The position numbers and the translations under genes are program-made. Below, one piece after another: positions 14,458-27,800 of a DNA stretch of 64,000 bases. This DNA is from Holothuria scabra (Eukaryota > Echinodermata > Holothuroidea > Aspidochirotida > Holothuriidae): NCBI GenBank assembly GCA_037179385.1, contig CM074196.1, positions 31,331,986 to 31,395,985 of the forward strand. Reading direction: 5' to 3'. Position 1 is the first letter of the stretch. The number at the start of each line of letters is the position of its first letter. The notes below the pieces were generated by a model. It was given only the letters and a program-made list of their open reading frames with translations, was not told where the DNA came from and made no database searches.

Positions 14458-17400
14458 GATAGCCTTTTGGGCACTATTGGATTTCGTGTCAGAGGATTTT
14501 CTCCCCAAACTGAAATGCTCCAGTCTGCATAGGCCTATGCCTGTGTTTACCCGCTTATGGTGGTGACGCTCCGCTTAGTCCTGCTAGCATTTAGCGTCCC
14601 CCTCCCCCCATATTTATCCATTCCACCACAACTGACCTCCCCCCTCTGGCAATTCCTGACTGGCAATTCCTGACATGAAAACTAAAGTGGCGATGCACGC
14701 GAACTAAATTTGAGTGTTCCCCTAGCTTTGCCTGGAAACGCCTATACTGTTAACATTTAATGCTAATAAAGTAAAGTATGTTGGTTCAACTTGGAATGTG
14801 AAGAATGCCGATTTTTTGAAGAACACGGTAAAGGAGGTTATGACAGCTTTAAAGGACATATACAAGACAGGAAGGGTTGGGAAGCAGCTCTATCCAGTCA
14901 TCCGTGGTAGCTCCATGATCCAGTCGAAAGATCCAGCAACCCTTAGCTGAGCCACAAGTGCCGGTTTTTCGAAACATGCCTGGAACGAAACAGTTGGAAA
15001 ATTTGAGATTTAGCTCCAGAAATGCGCATGAAATATTTCGCCCAGTTAATGAAATGGAACAACGTTCCCATTGTTCTCATGCCAGAAAATTGAAATTTTC
15101 CAACTATCTTGTTGCTTCCAAAAAAAACATAAGTTCAGCTCGTCCTTGTGCAGATGGAAACCCCATTACAATATTCACAAAATTATCCTGAGTGGCATGC
15201 AAGTGTGTATGTTTAAAAATGTCAGCTACCCTGCACCTTTTGGCTTCGATGATAATCAAAGATCATTCAGCAGTTAAGAACTTTGCCTTCCCAAAAAAAT
15301 TATACTCGGGAATATACTCGGGGTTAAAAACCAAGGCACTGAATTTCTGGGATAATCCCTTTCCAATTCCATGAACCATCAGCCATCAGCAAAATTTAAT
15401 ATGCAGATCGGTAAGACAGACTACATAATAGGCTTTTGGCCAAAACTATATACTTTTATTCAATCAACGAAGCCGACCATAAACAGGGAAACATCCCTGA
15501 TCTGAAAGTCTGTAACCGTGGAGCAAAGTGTGCGTAGCGGGCGAAAATTTTTGTATTTTAAGAAGAAAACGTTCCAGAAATTAACACTGCATGGCACAAC
15601 ACTATCGCAGCATATAATGTTTAGTCTACTGATTATAACAGAAAAGTAAATCGGCTACACATTTTTTCTTCATGCCTCAAATATTGGGGGGCATTTGATA
15701 TGATGTGCCCTTCAAATCTTATTGGGGGACATGTCCCCGTCCATTTATGATCGCCCCGTGTATCCTATAAATTCATGATTTACGAAAAAGGGGCCCGGGG
15801 TGTGTCCAATCAAAAAAGTATTCACTTAGGTGTGGCATAGTTTGAGCATCACAAATCCAGTTTAGCCATACCTTCAAACAAAACCCAGAACGCAACATAA
15901 ACAGATAAAGGCAAAAGACTTGAAATACACACTGTAATGCATTTGGGAGGTTATTGATTTAAAATTTTTGATATATTCAGTTAGCTACCTATCATGTCTG
16001 GCTAGTGGCTACGAGCCTTAATGGGGAAGAAGTAGTCTGGTAGTACGGAGTGTGTGTTAAATTGTTGGTCAGTTAAGCAACTTATCTAATTACAACACTA
16101 TTCTGTTTACAAATTTTGATCAATGGCCACAGGCAGTTCAATCCGCAGGCCCCACTGGTAACATCAGCGATAGCCTACAAATACAGTATTTTTGCACAAA
16201 TAATGGGAAAATAATTTGTAAGAGACTTACAGGTATATGGGGCACAGTGAGATATACATAAGCGTACAGGGGTATTTCAGTTTGGGGCCAGAAGATGTAA
16301 TTCTACCAAAAGGCTCTCTAAGCAGAGCGCCACCATTAGTTGGCGGGGAGAGTACAGAAAATGTTGAAAAATCGGACTCCTCAGAGAGTCGAAACCATTT
16401 CACAGTCGTGTACGGAGGATCTAAGCAGTCGCTATTGTGATCAGAAAATTATCAGCAGCTCAAATGTGCAACTACCAATTGATGAAATGGTGTACCTTTT
16501 CGGGGAAAACTATAAACTGATAAAGCGGAATTGAAATTACCATATGCTAATAAATTTTACTCTTCTGTGACTCTTGGTTAAATTTGAATTAAATATCTAC
16601 CTTATTGCATTGATGAAATTGTTTATGTGACTGCACGAACTTCCGACAATAAATGAATTTACTTCTATAAGTAAAATCTGTTGAAAAATGTCAAGTTACG
16701 AGATGGGTTTAAATGAATTCCAGGCTAATGGGAAGACATTCTCACACTGTCGTTATGACCCGAATTACCTGATTTTCTTTAAAACCACTGCCCGTATTTG
16801 TCTCAGGATAGATGGCAACACGGTGGACGGCATTGGTTGGCATAGAGCATGCGCAAGAATACATGGTTGCGCGTGTTAACGCTTGCGCGGTTGCACGCAG
16901 AGAGTAGACAAACTGGAACCTACCGTCCATTGTGACCGTGACGACAGTGTAAGCGCGCGCACTGAGCTATATAGCATAGAGCTCAGTGAGCGCGCCTTAC
17001 CAACTCTTTTGACGCCCAGCCGCGATGGCAATTGTTGTAACACTGATTGAGTCTATTGAAAAAGTGTTCGCGTTCAGCGTGCGTGCACCGTTAGACATCA
17101 ACAGAAATGCGGAACGAACCCTGGAACGTATACTTATTATACACTATGACCCTTCAAGTGCATAGGGCCAGCCTAGGCCAAGACGACTAAAGTACCTTTT
17201 ACTTTCGTAATTTATTTATTTATTTACTTATTTATTTTTCATTCATTCTTTTATTTTGCGGGCATCATAACAGGGGAGAAAAGGCCCCCTGTCTACGCCA
17301 GTGGTAAGAAGGCTAGGAGAGTTGATACTGTTTAAAGTAAGCCTGAGATTTTAGGCGATAGGCTTCCCAAATGTGTCCCTATTTTATATCTCTTTGATTA

Positions 17401-18700
17401 TTGTAAAATATGTTACCCTGGCCTGATTATGATCATTTACTTTTGTGTTTTCCGGTAAAGCTTGAAAGAATTTTGATATTCTACCATTTCGGGTATTGTG
17501 TTGTGAAAAAGTGTGAAGTAAAAAATAGTAGGCTCACGAATAATACTTTTGCGCTGCCCATGTGTGTAGCAAAATTTTGGAATCTTTGCTTTTCATGAAT
17601 TCAAGTACCGCGATTTATGGCGGGGTTGTTTTTTTTTTTTAAGATTACTGGCACGTCAAGGAATTTTCGGAAAAACTATGCCATTTTTTAAAACTCCAGT
17701 GGTTGTTCGATTTTTTGCAAATCCCTGTCCTGATTTTTCCAATTTCCCGCCACCTTCTAGAATGTGTGGATTTTTTGGAGGGGGCGGAGAGGAGCAGACT
17801 TCCCCCTTGTCCCAATCCCTGGCTCGTACGCCAATGGAGATATATCCTATCTATGGTACATGGTCGGTGACATGGAATTTTCAGTTGGGTCAAATTCTTC
17901 GTCCATTCTTTTTCTAAAGTACTCCCGACCCTCTGGCAAAGGGCCGTGCGGGGAAACAAAACTTACACTCCTTCCCAAAGAAGCTATATTACGATTATTC
18001 ACGATTATCCACATGTCTGTTGTGCCACTGTATGGATAGTTGTAGTTCCAGAGCAGTCACTACATATACACTTGAATGCCTTATCTGAGTTTGTGCTGTT
18101 ATAGTTTGATAATTTCTTCCAATATCAAAGCAATTTGACAATTACCATACACCGTTTGGCTCCTGTCAAACACAGATTCAGCCGTCGATCGCGCACAAGA
18201 ACTGTGAAACGTGTTATTATCATCATGAGTCACACTCTGAACTTATTTTCTATTTACGTCGCTGTGAGCTGTTCACCGGTGAGACATGATATGAATATTT
18301 AAACATTGACGTATCAACTTATAAATATGAAGTGATTGCCAGAGGGGTGCGATTTATCATTTCCCAACCTGTTCCTGCCATCTTACGTGTGATCGGCATA
18401 AGCAGTGGAATAGGGGGAACTGAAAGCTAGTTAGCTACAACTGGAGGAAAGACCGTGGTTGCCCTGAATTAAACCACCTGTTTAGAAACGGGGCCCTCCA
18501 ACTCTCCAAACAATCTGTAACGCTGCACTCATTTTCTTATGTGAGTCGGTTCCATTAGCACGAAATACATTTGCGACTCCCACGTTCTGTCCAAATGTTA
18601 ACAGAGAGCTCCTACATAGAATGCCTGGATGAAGTTTGTTGAAACAGAGTGTCAAAGATGACACGAAACATCCATATTTATTTAGAGACCATTATCTGTC
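14458..18700. other. No gene supported; repeat fragments
   Basis: Fragments of the GGTGGCGCTCCGCTTAGA repeat (also at 12.98, 16.32, 53.69, 59.58 and 60.7 kb) are recognisable. The palindrome GAGCTATATAGCATAGAGCTC lies at about 16964 within GC-alternating GCGCGC runs. No exon with domain evidence. Confidence 0.45.
17214..17240 (+). repeat. (TTTA)n microsatellite
   Basis: ATTTATTTATTTATTTACTT and following TTTA units. Confidence 0.8.
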
Positions 18701-18748
18701 CTACTATTTCATGTACGTACTATAATGACCTTATTATTTGTTTTGCAG

Positions 18749-19069
18749 CCTACCAGTCCGAGTGACAGTTGCCCTAAGGACAGACAGGACAGGCATGAAG
18801 AGACACATGCTTGGATGACAGCGCAGGAATCATGGCGACAGAATGTCGAGAGTCGATACGCAGCACATGTACAAGTGTCAAAAGCGGCATTTTCTTCTCA
18901 CAACTTAGTTGTGGAGCGATCTTGGTGTCACTTTTTCAGTCACAATCCAGTGACATACCTCCGTAAAAACAAAATTCGTGTACCTCATGAAAAATGGTGT
19001 AGGGGCGCTCGTCCAAAACTCAAATGGAAGAACAGCAACTTAAAGCGGAAGTTTAAGCTAAAATTTTAA
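18749..19069 (+). CDS. Possible terminal exon or chance frame
   Basis: A clean acceptor TTGTTTTGCAG precedes PTSPSDSCPKDRQDRHEETH and AWMTAQESWRQNVESRYAAH. The frame runs on to a basic tail (KLKWKNSNLKRKFKLKF) and stops where family 3 repeat begins. No homology recognised and no upstream exon identified. Confidence 0.2.
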   Translation, partial: PTSPSDSCPKDRQDRHEETHAWMTAQESWRQNVESRYAAHVQVSKAAFSSHNLVVERSWCHFFSHNPVTYLRKNKIRVPHEKWCRGARPKLKWKNSNLKRKFKLKF

Positions 19070-19074
19070 TTGTA

Positions 19075-19600
19075 ATATGTGAAAGAGGAACCAAATCTTA
19101 AAAAATCTAAACAGTGTGGTGAAAGTTCTATTCAAATCAGAAAAATACTTCTCTAGACATCAGTAAATTAAGTCGGTAGATTTGTGACGGTTCCAAAGTG
19201 AGTTTAAAGGCAGCAGAGCTTATATCACTTCCTCACATTGACAAGGAATTCTTTGTTTCCCTTTGTTTTCTCGTACTGTTGTGTTGAACTTGAAGTAAAA
19301 AGGAAAAGGACCTTCCTGTGGGGGATGCAAAATTTGTAAAATTCTCATGCCAATTATGCAATCACATTTCAATATTATGGGATTGTTGAGGAGAAAATCG
19401 ACTTTAACGTTTAGAGAATAACAAAAGACTGCACACATTTGTGGGGATATGATGTCATATGTGCTTTCTTCAAGTTCGCTTTTGTTGAAAATGTGAAAAC
19501 TTAACATGCTCATATTCTGAGAACCACACATCGGACTATTTCTATACAAATTTCACTAAAATGCTTAGAATTAGCACCCCTTTACCATTCCAAAGCCTGT
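19075..19600 (+). repeat. Interspersed repeat family 3, copy 2
   Basis: Same block order as the 4.5 kb copy: CAGTGTGGTGAAAGTTCTAT, CTTCCTCACATTGACAAGGA, TGAGAACCACACATCGGACT. Confidence 0.75.
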
Positions 19601-19896
19601 AATGACCTTTAAGTACTTTCCATAAGCTAGATCGGCAATTCGTTATCGCATGGTATTGTGGGACACAGGGTTAGGACATAAAAACTGAACCGAGCCATTT
19701 GAAATCGACTTTCCCTTTAATTTCGTCAGAGTGTTTGTATACAACACTAATCTGATTAGAAATACCGACAAAAAAAAGTCAAAAATGACTCAATACTTCT
19801 TCTCCTTCAAATGTACATTTTGACACCAAAAAGGCAATTCAAACACAAATCACTGCACAGAACCACACTTATGTTTCCTCCTTATGTTGTGATGGC

Positions 19897-20218
19897 TTAA
19901 AGGACCAATCCACCCACCCCAAACTACAATTTTTGTGGGGTTTACCAAAAGTCGTGGTTGGATCAGCTCTTTGATTGACAGCTAACATAACAATGCAACT
20001 AAAGGTTTAAAAGCTAATATTACGTACACAGCATGAACTGTACTGACAGTGTTTTGTTTGTGCACACTGAGCTCTTTTTTTTTTTATAAAAACCCTGAAG
20101 CAATAAACTGAGATTGTGTCGAACTGATGAAGATGAATTTCAGATAGTTGTGGGAGGGGCTTAAGTAACGAGGTCAGGAGAATTGGCACTGTTTGGGGTG
20201 AGAGAATCGGGCCTTTAA
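19897..20218. mobile_element. TTAA-flanked MITE, family 1
   Basis: TTAA at both edges. Terminal inverted repeats: left TTAAAGGACCAATCCACCCA then CCCCAAAC; right GTTTGGGGTGAGAG then GGCCTTTAA. The interior carries the family marks (CAGCTCTTTGATTGACAG, GCAATAAACTGAGATTGTGT, GTGGGAGGGGCTTAA). The four-base TTAA target is typical of piggyBac-like transposition; no transposase is present. Confidence 0.85.
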
Positions 20219-21400
20219 GAAAGATATTGGTGTTACCGAATTTTCATTTTCACGGGATTGCTTTGTTAAGACGATTTGGATGTTGTAGGTGCGCATGAGC
20301 ACAGGCAGCAAAACGAATTGCAAAACCCGCTTATTGTTTACAATCATCGACATAGCGTTACAGAAGTACTAGTATTGAACAAACTTCTTTGTCGGGGAAT
20401 ATAGTTGCAATCAAATGAAGCAATTGTTTTGGAACACAATCCAGAACTTCAACGTTTGCCGTTTCATGGTAGGACCTGTGGAGGATGTCTTAAAAAGCAT
20501 GCGATGACGCATGAAGGCTTCGGCGAAGTAATGAATGTTGCCTCTCATCCACTCAGTACGCACAACAATCATGGAACGGAACGCCGTCACCAAGGGAAAG
20601 AGTCACCAGAAGTGGGCATTGTGGGACCAAAGACACCAAGTTGGCTACCGCGGCGGGTCCAGGAAAGTAGCTTCTGTGGGAGTCTAGCACGGTTATTTAG
20701 GTATTACCCCACTTACATGCTCGCACTGCAGATTAAGTGAGGGATATGATGAGTGAGGACGGCATCAGATCTACTAAAACATTCAAAAGGGAAAACTAGG
20801 GTGAGATCACATTACAGCGAACCTTCTGGCTACATTCGTACGTTAGTTCTTTCTGAACAAGGAGTGCTTGACTGAAGAAGCTTATTGTTCCGTGTCAAAT
20901 GCAAGAGGGGGGAAACCAAGGGACTTGGGTGATGGCTATTCGTGGAGGATAACGGACCTACAGTGTCGTAGCTACAGGGGACTGGTAAGCTATTGTCTCC
21001 CTGTCTCTGAAAAGTGAGTGAAAAACTTGTGAACCAGTCAACAACAGTGTGGTTTTCTCATGAATTTCTTTCATAAAATTCCAACTCAAGATGTAGGCCT
21101 TAGATAAAATTGTGTAGCAACGACGACCTTTGGTCGCCGTGCAATCTCAGACTTTCCAATAACAAATCTCTTTAGTAATTCCCTGACTTTTCAAATTTGC
21201 CTAAAAAGACCTAACATTTTCAGGAAAGCAAGCTCCATATTTTCAATATTTGTTTAGAAGGGCCAAAATTATGTCCACAGAGATATACGGTGTCCATACT
21301 TACAAAAAATCGGAAAATTCGGGTGTTTTCCGCCTCCCCCTGGAAAAATGTCAAACTACGCTATTGCCCTCCGGCAGCGCAGCTCCTGATGTTGATAAAC

Positions 21401-21406
21401 TTTATT
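21401..21406 (-). terminator. Candidate polyadenylation signal AATAAA
   Basis: AATAAA on the minus strand, about 180 nt after the stop codon at 21589. It is the nearest good signal I see downstream of the gene and implies a 3' UTR of about 200 nt. Confidence 0.5.
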
Positions 21407-21588
21407 TCAACCACAAAGATATAACCACAGCACTCAACAAAAATGACATGAACCAACATGTTAAATCCACGATCATAACCTTTAATCTACTTCTACAAAA
21501 TAACACATCAAGCAGATACAAAAAGAAAAGCACGGCAAATGGCACTAGGGTCTAATGGTAGTCGTGACGGGTTCAAAACATTCTCCTT

Positions 21589-21848
21589 TTATGCCAGTGG
21601 TACTCTAATTTTGATGGAGATAAATGCCAACGAGTGTGTCTTTCCCCTGAATGGAGCCCAGAAGATACCCTTCTCGTTTTCGAATTCTGCACGTGTGCGA
21701 AATTCACCAAGGGGGTTGGACCTGGAACACATACCCCCTCTGTACCACCATCCTCCAACCAGTTCCTCGGCACAGTTGCGGACCGAACCGTCGTTATCCA
21801 TGTCGCGGGCGGAGAAAGCTGCGCCCTTGTTGTAAAAGAGTGCATTTC
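21589..21848 (-). CDS. Exon 7: fibrinogen C-terminal domain, end and stop codon
   Basis: Acceptor TTAACAG; the exon ends at TAA (21591-21589). It encodes residues 329-414: the AFSARDMDND calcium-binding motif, NCAEEL, GGWWY, then MCSRSNPLGEF and the closing KGIFW-FRGK and IKIR strands. The final VPLA tail is short. The second disulfide pair is Cys354 and Cys369. Many sugar or acetyl-binding FReDs have His right after this last Cys; here it is Ser370. Confidence 0.93.
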
Positions 21849-24800
21849 CTGTTAACAAGAGAAAATCAATAAGTATAGCTCGATTATCGAATAGGAAATC
21901 AATTGTGTGGGTCAAGGAAATGAAGGCAGAGGTGATGTTGATATGTAAAACGTGGATAGGGTTCAGCGACTACCCTTAGGACCTCTGCTGATGTTCAGGC
22001 TTCACGGGGCAAATACTCAACTAGAAAGCCAAAAGGCTTAGTGATTCCTTGCCATATGATATATTGTAATAATGAACATGAATGCCCACATGACAAGCAT
22101 GAGATCCCTCACAAATACTAAAGTATACTAGAAAGGTCAAAACCTTTTGAGATCATGCGACCAAAAATGACCTTTCACACTCACTTAAAACAATAGGGAG
22201 CAACTACCTAAAAAGACCATCAATGTGCTAAATATGAGCAATTCACAAACTGAGTATGAGATCCTTCCACGGTTCAATAACCACATATAAAATGCCATGT
22301 CTACAAAGTTTTGTTATTTTGTGACCCCAACCTTTGACCTCCACAAACAAGAGAAATCTCCCATGCAGTTATGATGCTGGTAAACTATGTTGTCTATTGA
22401 CTTGATGAAGAGATATTTTTGAAATATGCTCTTCTAAATCAAAATTTTGGGTACTGAGGATGGCTCTCTATGTAATGATGTCTCTATGATCCAAAAGTTG
22501 ACTGCACTGAGGTTAGTGTTAGAACAAGCCCTAATCCTAACAGTCATCCATAAATTGGAACATACAGTAGAGACCTTGGCTATTTGTGGTGGTCCTTTTG
22601 TACTTGTTTTTTGGTGTAATGCCCTTCCCAATGACTATGATGTCCTTGAAAATTAACAAAAAATGGGAACCCTATTAATCTAGAAATTAACAAGATTTGT
22701 AATTTGCCTTAAATTCTCTGCTTGTAGGAACACCACATAACAGAGTGCAAGTCAAGTGTCCTTTGTTCGATACACAGTACAGTAGATACTATTATGCTTG
22801 TTTTGATTACATGAACTACAGTACTCTCTGAAAAACAAGCCTTACTGAGAGGGCTAAATAAGTGTCTTACACCATTTCTAGAGAGGTAGGAAATGGTTAA
22901 GTCCATTGAGCTGTATGATTCAATGAGAAAACCCCTCAGGACACTGTGGCAGTCAAATGTGATAAACTAGGTATTAAGATAACAGTGACCAACAATTTTC
23001 ACAGACTCTGGTGGGTAGGTTACAATTTGATTCATTCAATTAGACAATCTCAGTTCAAGCATGCTCAGGGGTATTTGATCCAAATGATCAGTTATTTAGT
23101 TCTTTTTATAAAACTAATTACCCGTGGTGTATTTAATTATCTAATTCCCACTTACATGTCCTTATGAGGACAGTGGCACAAGGTTTGTCTGTAACTTTTA
23201 ACAAACTTTGATACTAAATTTAATGTTATCTTCATTTTTTCTTTAGGATTATGGAAGAAACAATGTTTGAATGCTCTAAAAGAAATTTTCATACAGAGCA
23301 CTTGATCTGTTCAAAGTTAACACTTATGACTAAGTTCCCCACTGAACAATTCCTCTGCTTTGTGGGCGTGGAAGCTTTCTCCAATATGTTCAGACTATGT
23401 CCCCAAATAACCCTCATACAGCCTTTGTTTAACTCACATGTTCCAGACACTGCTAGAAACTTCCACATAAGAGAAGGAAATATATTTCATGAAAATCTAT
23501 AGGCCGAGATACTTATGGCAAAATCAGCATACCTATGACAAAGATAAATTAACTAACATGTCAGCCTGATGAACAGTTTTTTTCCTTTTTAACTTTTTCA
23601 GATTTTGTTCAACCCACTAACTCTTATGCATATTAATACTGGCACTAAATGTTCAAGGGCAAAACTTCAAACCAAAATCAACATAAATACTGTACCAAAT
23701 GCACTTTTATGCACTTTAAACATTCTTAATACAGTGGGATTGCTTCAGTGCATATTTTGAAATTATTCAACTTGATCATTTGCATAATGAAGTGGATTCC
23801 AAAAGCTTACCTATGCATCTTACATTACCCATGCCATTCAAAACTCTTAACCCTATGCACTAATGAATATGAACCTTAACAGTTACCCTTTTTGAGATAT
23901 ACAGTAGTATGTGTAAGGTTTAACCTCCGATGACCCTAAATGACCTTTGACCTCCAGTAAAAACAATAGGGATCATCTACTCAATATGGACAATCCACAT
24001 GCTAAGTATGAGATCACTCACAGTTACCCTTTTTGAGATCTACTATCTACAAAGTTTTGATGTTTTGACCTCTGGTGACCCCAGATGACCTTTGACCTCC
24101 ACCAAAAACAATAGGGATCATCTACTTAACATGGACAATCCACATGGTAAGTATAAGAGCCCTCACAGTTACCCTTCTTGAGATAAAGTGTTTACAAGGT
24201 TTTGACCTTTTTACCTCTGGTGACCCCAAATGACCTTTGACCTCCACCAAAAACAATAGGAATCATCTACTCAATGTGGGCAATCTGCATGGTAAGTGTG
24301 AGGTCACTCACGTTTTTCCTTCTGCAGATATCGTGTTTACAAGCAATTTCCAAGGTATTTACCATTCGACCCCTGGTGACCCCAAATGACCTTTGACCTC
24401 CACCAAAAACAATAGGGACCTTCTTCTCAATGTGGGCAATCTACATGCCAAGTTTGAGATCTCTGAGAGTTACTCATCTTGAGATATCGTGTTTACAAGC
24501 GGGCGTCACACACACACATACACACTTACACACACACACACACGACATCACCATCGCATAGATTACTTGCCTGCCTTCGGCAAGGAATCAAAAAGAGACA
24601 CAGGGATTGGAACCTCCAGCAGTCCTGAGGTGTCAGTGCACCTTATAAGTAAACAAGAGCCCAAGGGCACTATGGTTCCTTGCATTTAAGATGATTTGGT
24701 TCCTTGCATTTAAGATGATTTTTTTTTTTATTTAGGGAGTTGCAAGGTAAGGCATAATTGGTACCTTTAGCCCCAATGACTTTTGGCCTCTACCCAAAAA

Positions 24801-27800
24801 CATATGGGCACATTAAATTTCAAATCAAACACTTGCAGTCTGAGAGAAATATAACACTTGGATTTTATAAGTTATCACACTGCATACCTCCCATTTCCAT
24901 GATACAAATACATATACACATCACCTTCACTAAATTGTAATTACTGGGATGATTGCTAACTAAACTGCTTTAAGACTAAGAGGGGGTTAAATTCAATTTT
25001 CACTTCAATTTTGGGGTTATCGCCCAAAAAGTCTGAGGAACATGTGTGCCATAAGGCATGCAAGCATCCAGATCGGCATCTTTTGCTTTTTCTTTTGAGT
25101 TTTAAGTTGCTATAGTACAACAGCTTACTTAGAACAGAGCTTTTTATTTTTCTTTCGTATTACTAAAAAATACTGTTAAAAAATACTGTTATAGCTTGCA
25201 AACGTATTTTGCATTTGTCGTGGGGGACAACCAAGTTTTTTGGGAAGGACAACCAATTTCCAATGCATGTTGTCCTCTGGACAACCAGATATATTTGCTA
25301 AAGGATCATCTCTGCTTGTGTGACCTCCCTTTCTCATTTGGTTATTGAATCATCACACTTTATGCCTCGCATTCCAAAGCATATTACACACAAACATACA
25401 CACACACCACTAACTTTCACTGAAATGACAATAACTCAAGTAAGCAACATCCTAGACTGAGGGTAGTATAAGTGCCTTTGTTGTTCGTCCCAACAAGACA
25501 AATCCAGGCATCACAAAAAGTCACAAAGGTCAAAAGGTCAAATCAGGTCACAAAGTAGGTAAACATGTGCACTTTCCTCAAATGAACACAACTTTCCATT
25601 GAGCCATCCCCTTATATTACTTGGTTATTGAGTTATTGCACTCCATACCTTGCATATATGATCTTTTTTATGATTCTTGTCACTTAATTGTCAATAACTC
25701 AAGTTAGGAACATCCTAGGAGGGTAGTGTGATTGCCCTTTTGGTTCGTCTGATCAAGACGAATCCAGGCATCGCCCCAAAAATTAACAAAGGCTACAAGG
25801 TCAAATAAGGTCAAGTGGGTCAATCTGGGTCATCACATTTACTTCACTTAGACAAACACAAATCTTCATTACACCACCCCTTTAAAACGTTTCAGTGGCA
25901 AGAAAATGTCATTTTAAGGATTTTTAAATTAAGTCCCGCCCACTCATTAATATGCAAGATATGACCACCAAAAACTATAGGGCACATCTCCTGAATATGA
26001 TACATGTACACACCAAGTTTGAGAAAAATTGCGTACTCCGTTATTGAATTATCGTGTCACATACCTCGCATTCCAATGTGTCACATACACACACACATAA
26101 ACACACACACACACATATATATATGCCAACTTGATTACATAGGTTCCTTTGTAGACACAAGGAACCAAAAACTTAAACCAGTCAAAAAAGGTATATGCCT
26201 TAACTTAGCAGATAGATTTATATCCCGCTACCGTGAAACCCGTGTTAGCTTCAATTGAACAAAGCTTTTATTGAGACTAGTGCGTGTTGAGGGTTCCCTT
26301 TGCCAGCTAAGTAATCCAGTGGAAGTTTAAAAGGCCTTAATTAACAATTTGCAACTACTTTGAACTTTCCAAAGTTATTTTAGCAAACGTTTGTAAAATG
26401 TATGTGGGTGTTAATGGGATGAATGCCTTTTGGAGTGTACGGTCCTCCCATTCCGGGCAGTATGGATTTCGGAAGGATCACTCCACATATGGCTGCTTTA
26501 AAGTTTGTTGATGATAGAGTGTGTAAAACCTAGATAATAGAGTCAGCACCGTGGCCTTATTTATCGATATATCTGAAGCTTTTGATACTATAAATCATGA
26601 AATTTTATTGAACAAATTGTACAGATATGGAATACGGGGTGTGGCATTTGATTGGTTTAAAAGTTATCTTTCTAATCGTAAACAATTTGTCCGTTTTAAA
26701 GGGAAGGACTCTAATCTTAATAATATTAATATTGGCGTTCCGCAAGGTTCAATACTGGAACCTCTTCTTTTTATATTATATATCAATGATATGTATTAGT
26801 CTTCAAAATTACTGAAGTTTATATTATTTGCCGATGACACAACTGTTTATTATCATAATCCTGATGTCAATCGAGCCCTCCAAGTTGCATCTTCATAGTT
26901 AAAAAATGTTTCTGAATGGTTAGCGTCGAACAAGTTATCTTTAAATATAAGTAAAACTAAATTATTGGTTTTTAATAATATGAAAGGTGACACTGCACGT
27001 TTTACTATAAATTTTAAGAACACCATCATAAGTAGTGGAAATTCTACTAAGATTTTAGGGGTTACAATTGATAATAAACTTACATGGCAGGATCACATTC
27101 ACAACGTTACTAAATCCTTTTCTAAAATCGTCGGTGTTATGAATAGACTAAAACATTATATTCCTAGTTGTTCCTTTTTAACTATCTATAATGCATTAAT
27201 TTTACCACACCTTACTTATAGTATTTCATTATGGGGTAATGCCTTGCCAACATATACATACAAGCTTTTTATTCTTCAAAAGCGGGCTGACGAACTATAT
27301 CAAAAGCTTCACCATACACTCATTCTCTTCCACTTTTTCACCATTATAATATCCTAACTCTAAAGGACTACTACAATTACCAGTTAGGCGTTCTTTTGTA
27401 TAGGCACAACAGCGGTCAATTCCCTCCTGGTTTCCATTCCTTTTTCAACCTTAATAGTTGTCATCACAACTATCCAACACGAAGAAGAGATAATCTTCTC
27501 CAGCCATATACTAGGACAATGTTTGCGCACTCTCACGTGAGAAGTAGCGGGGTATCTCTCTGGAACTCTCTTAACATTAGCATAAGAAATGCCCCTAACA
27601 TTAATCTATTCAAGAAGTACTTGAAGAAATCTTTTTTGTTATTGAATGTAGATAATTAATTTTACCTGGCTAAAAAATGAATAAATTATCAAATAAATAA
27701 ATAATTAAAAATCTGGCTAAAAGTAAGCACTGCTAGCAGCAATTCTTTATATACAATTATGTAAATATTCTAGGAGTCATATCCGTATTTATATATTCTA

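Noticed and set aside
21573..21872. Several open frames on both strands at the last FReD exon
   Set aside because: Only the minus-strand frame 21848-21589 has fibrinogen-domain motifs and an acceptor; the rest are shadows.
23900..24505. CRISPR-like array
   Set aside because: Units are about 145-156 bp and repeated along their whole length without unique spacers; the genome is eukaryotic.
24489..24940. His/Thr-rich frame
   Set aside because: Runs through the (CA)n microsatellite and duplicated repeat sequence.
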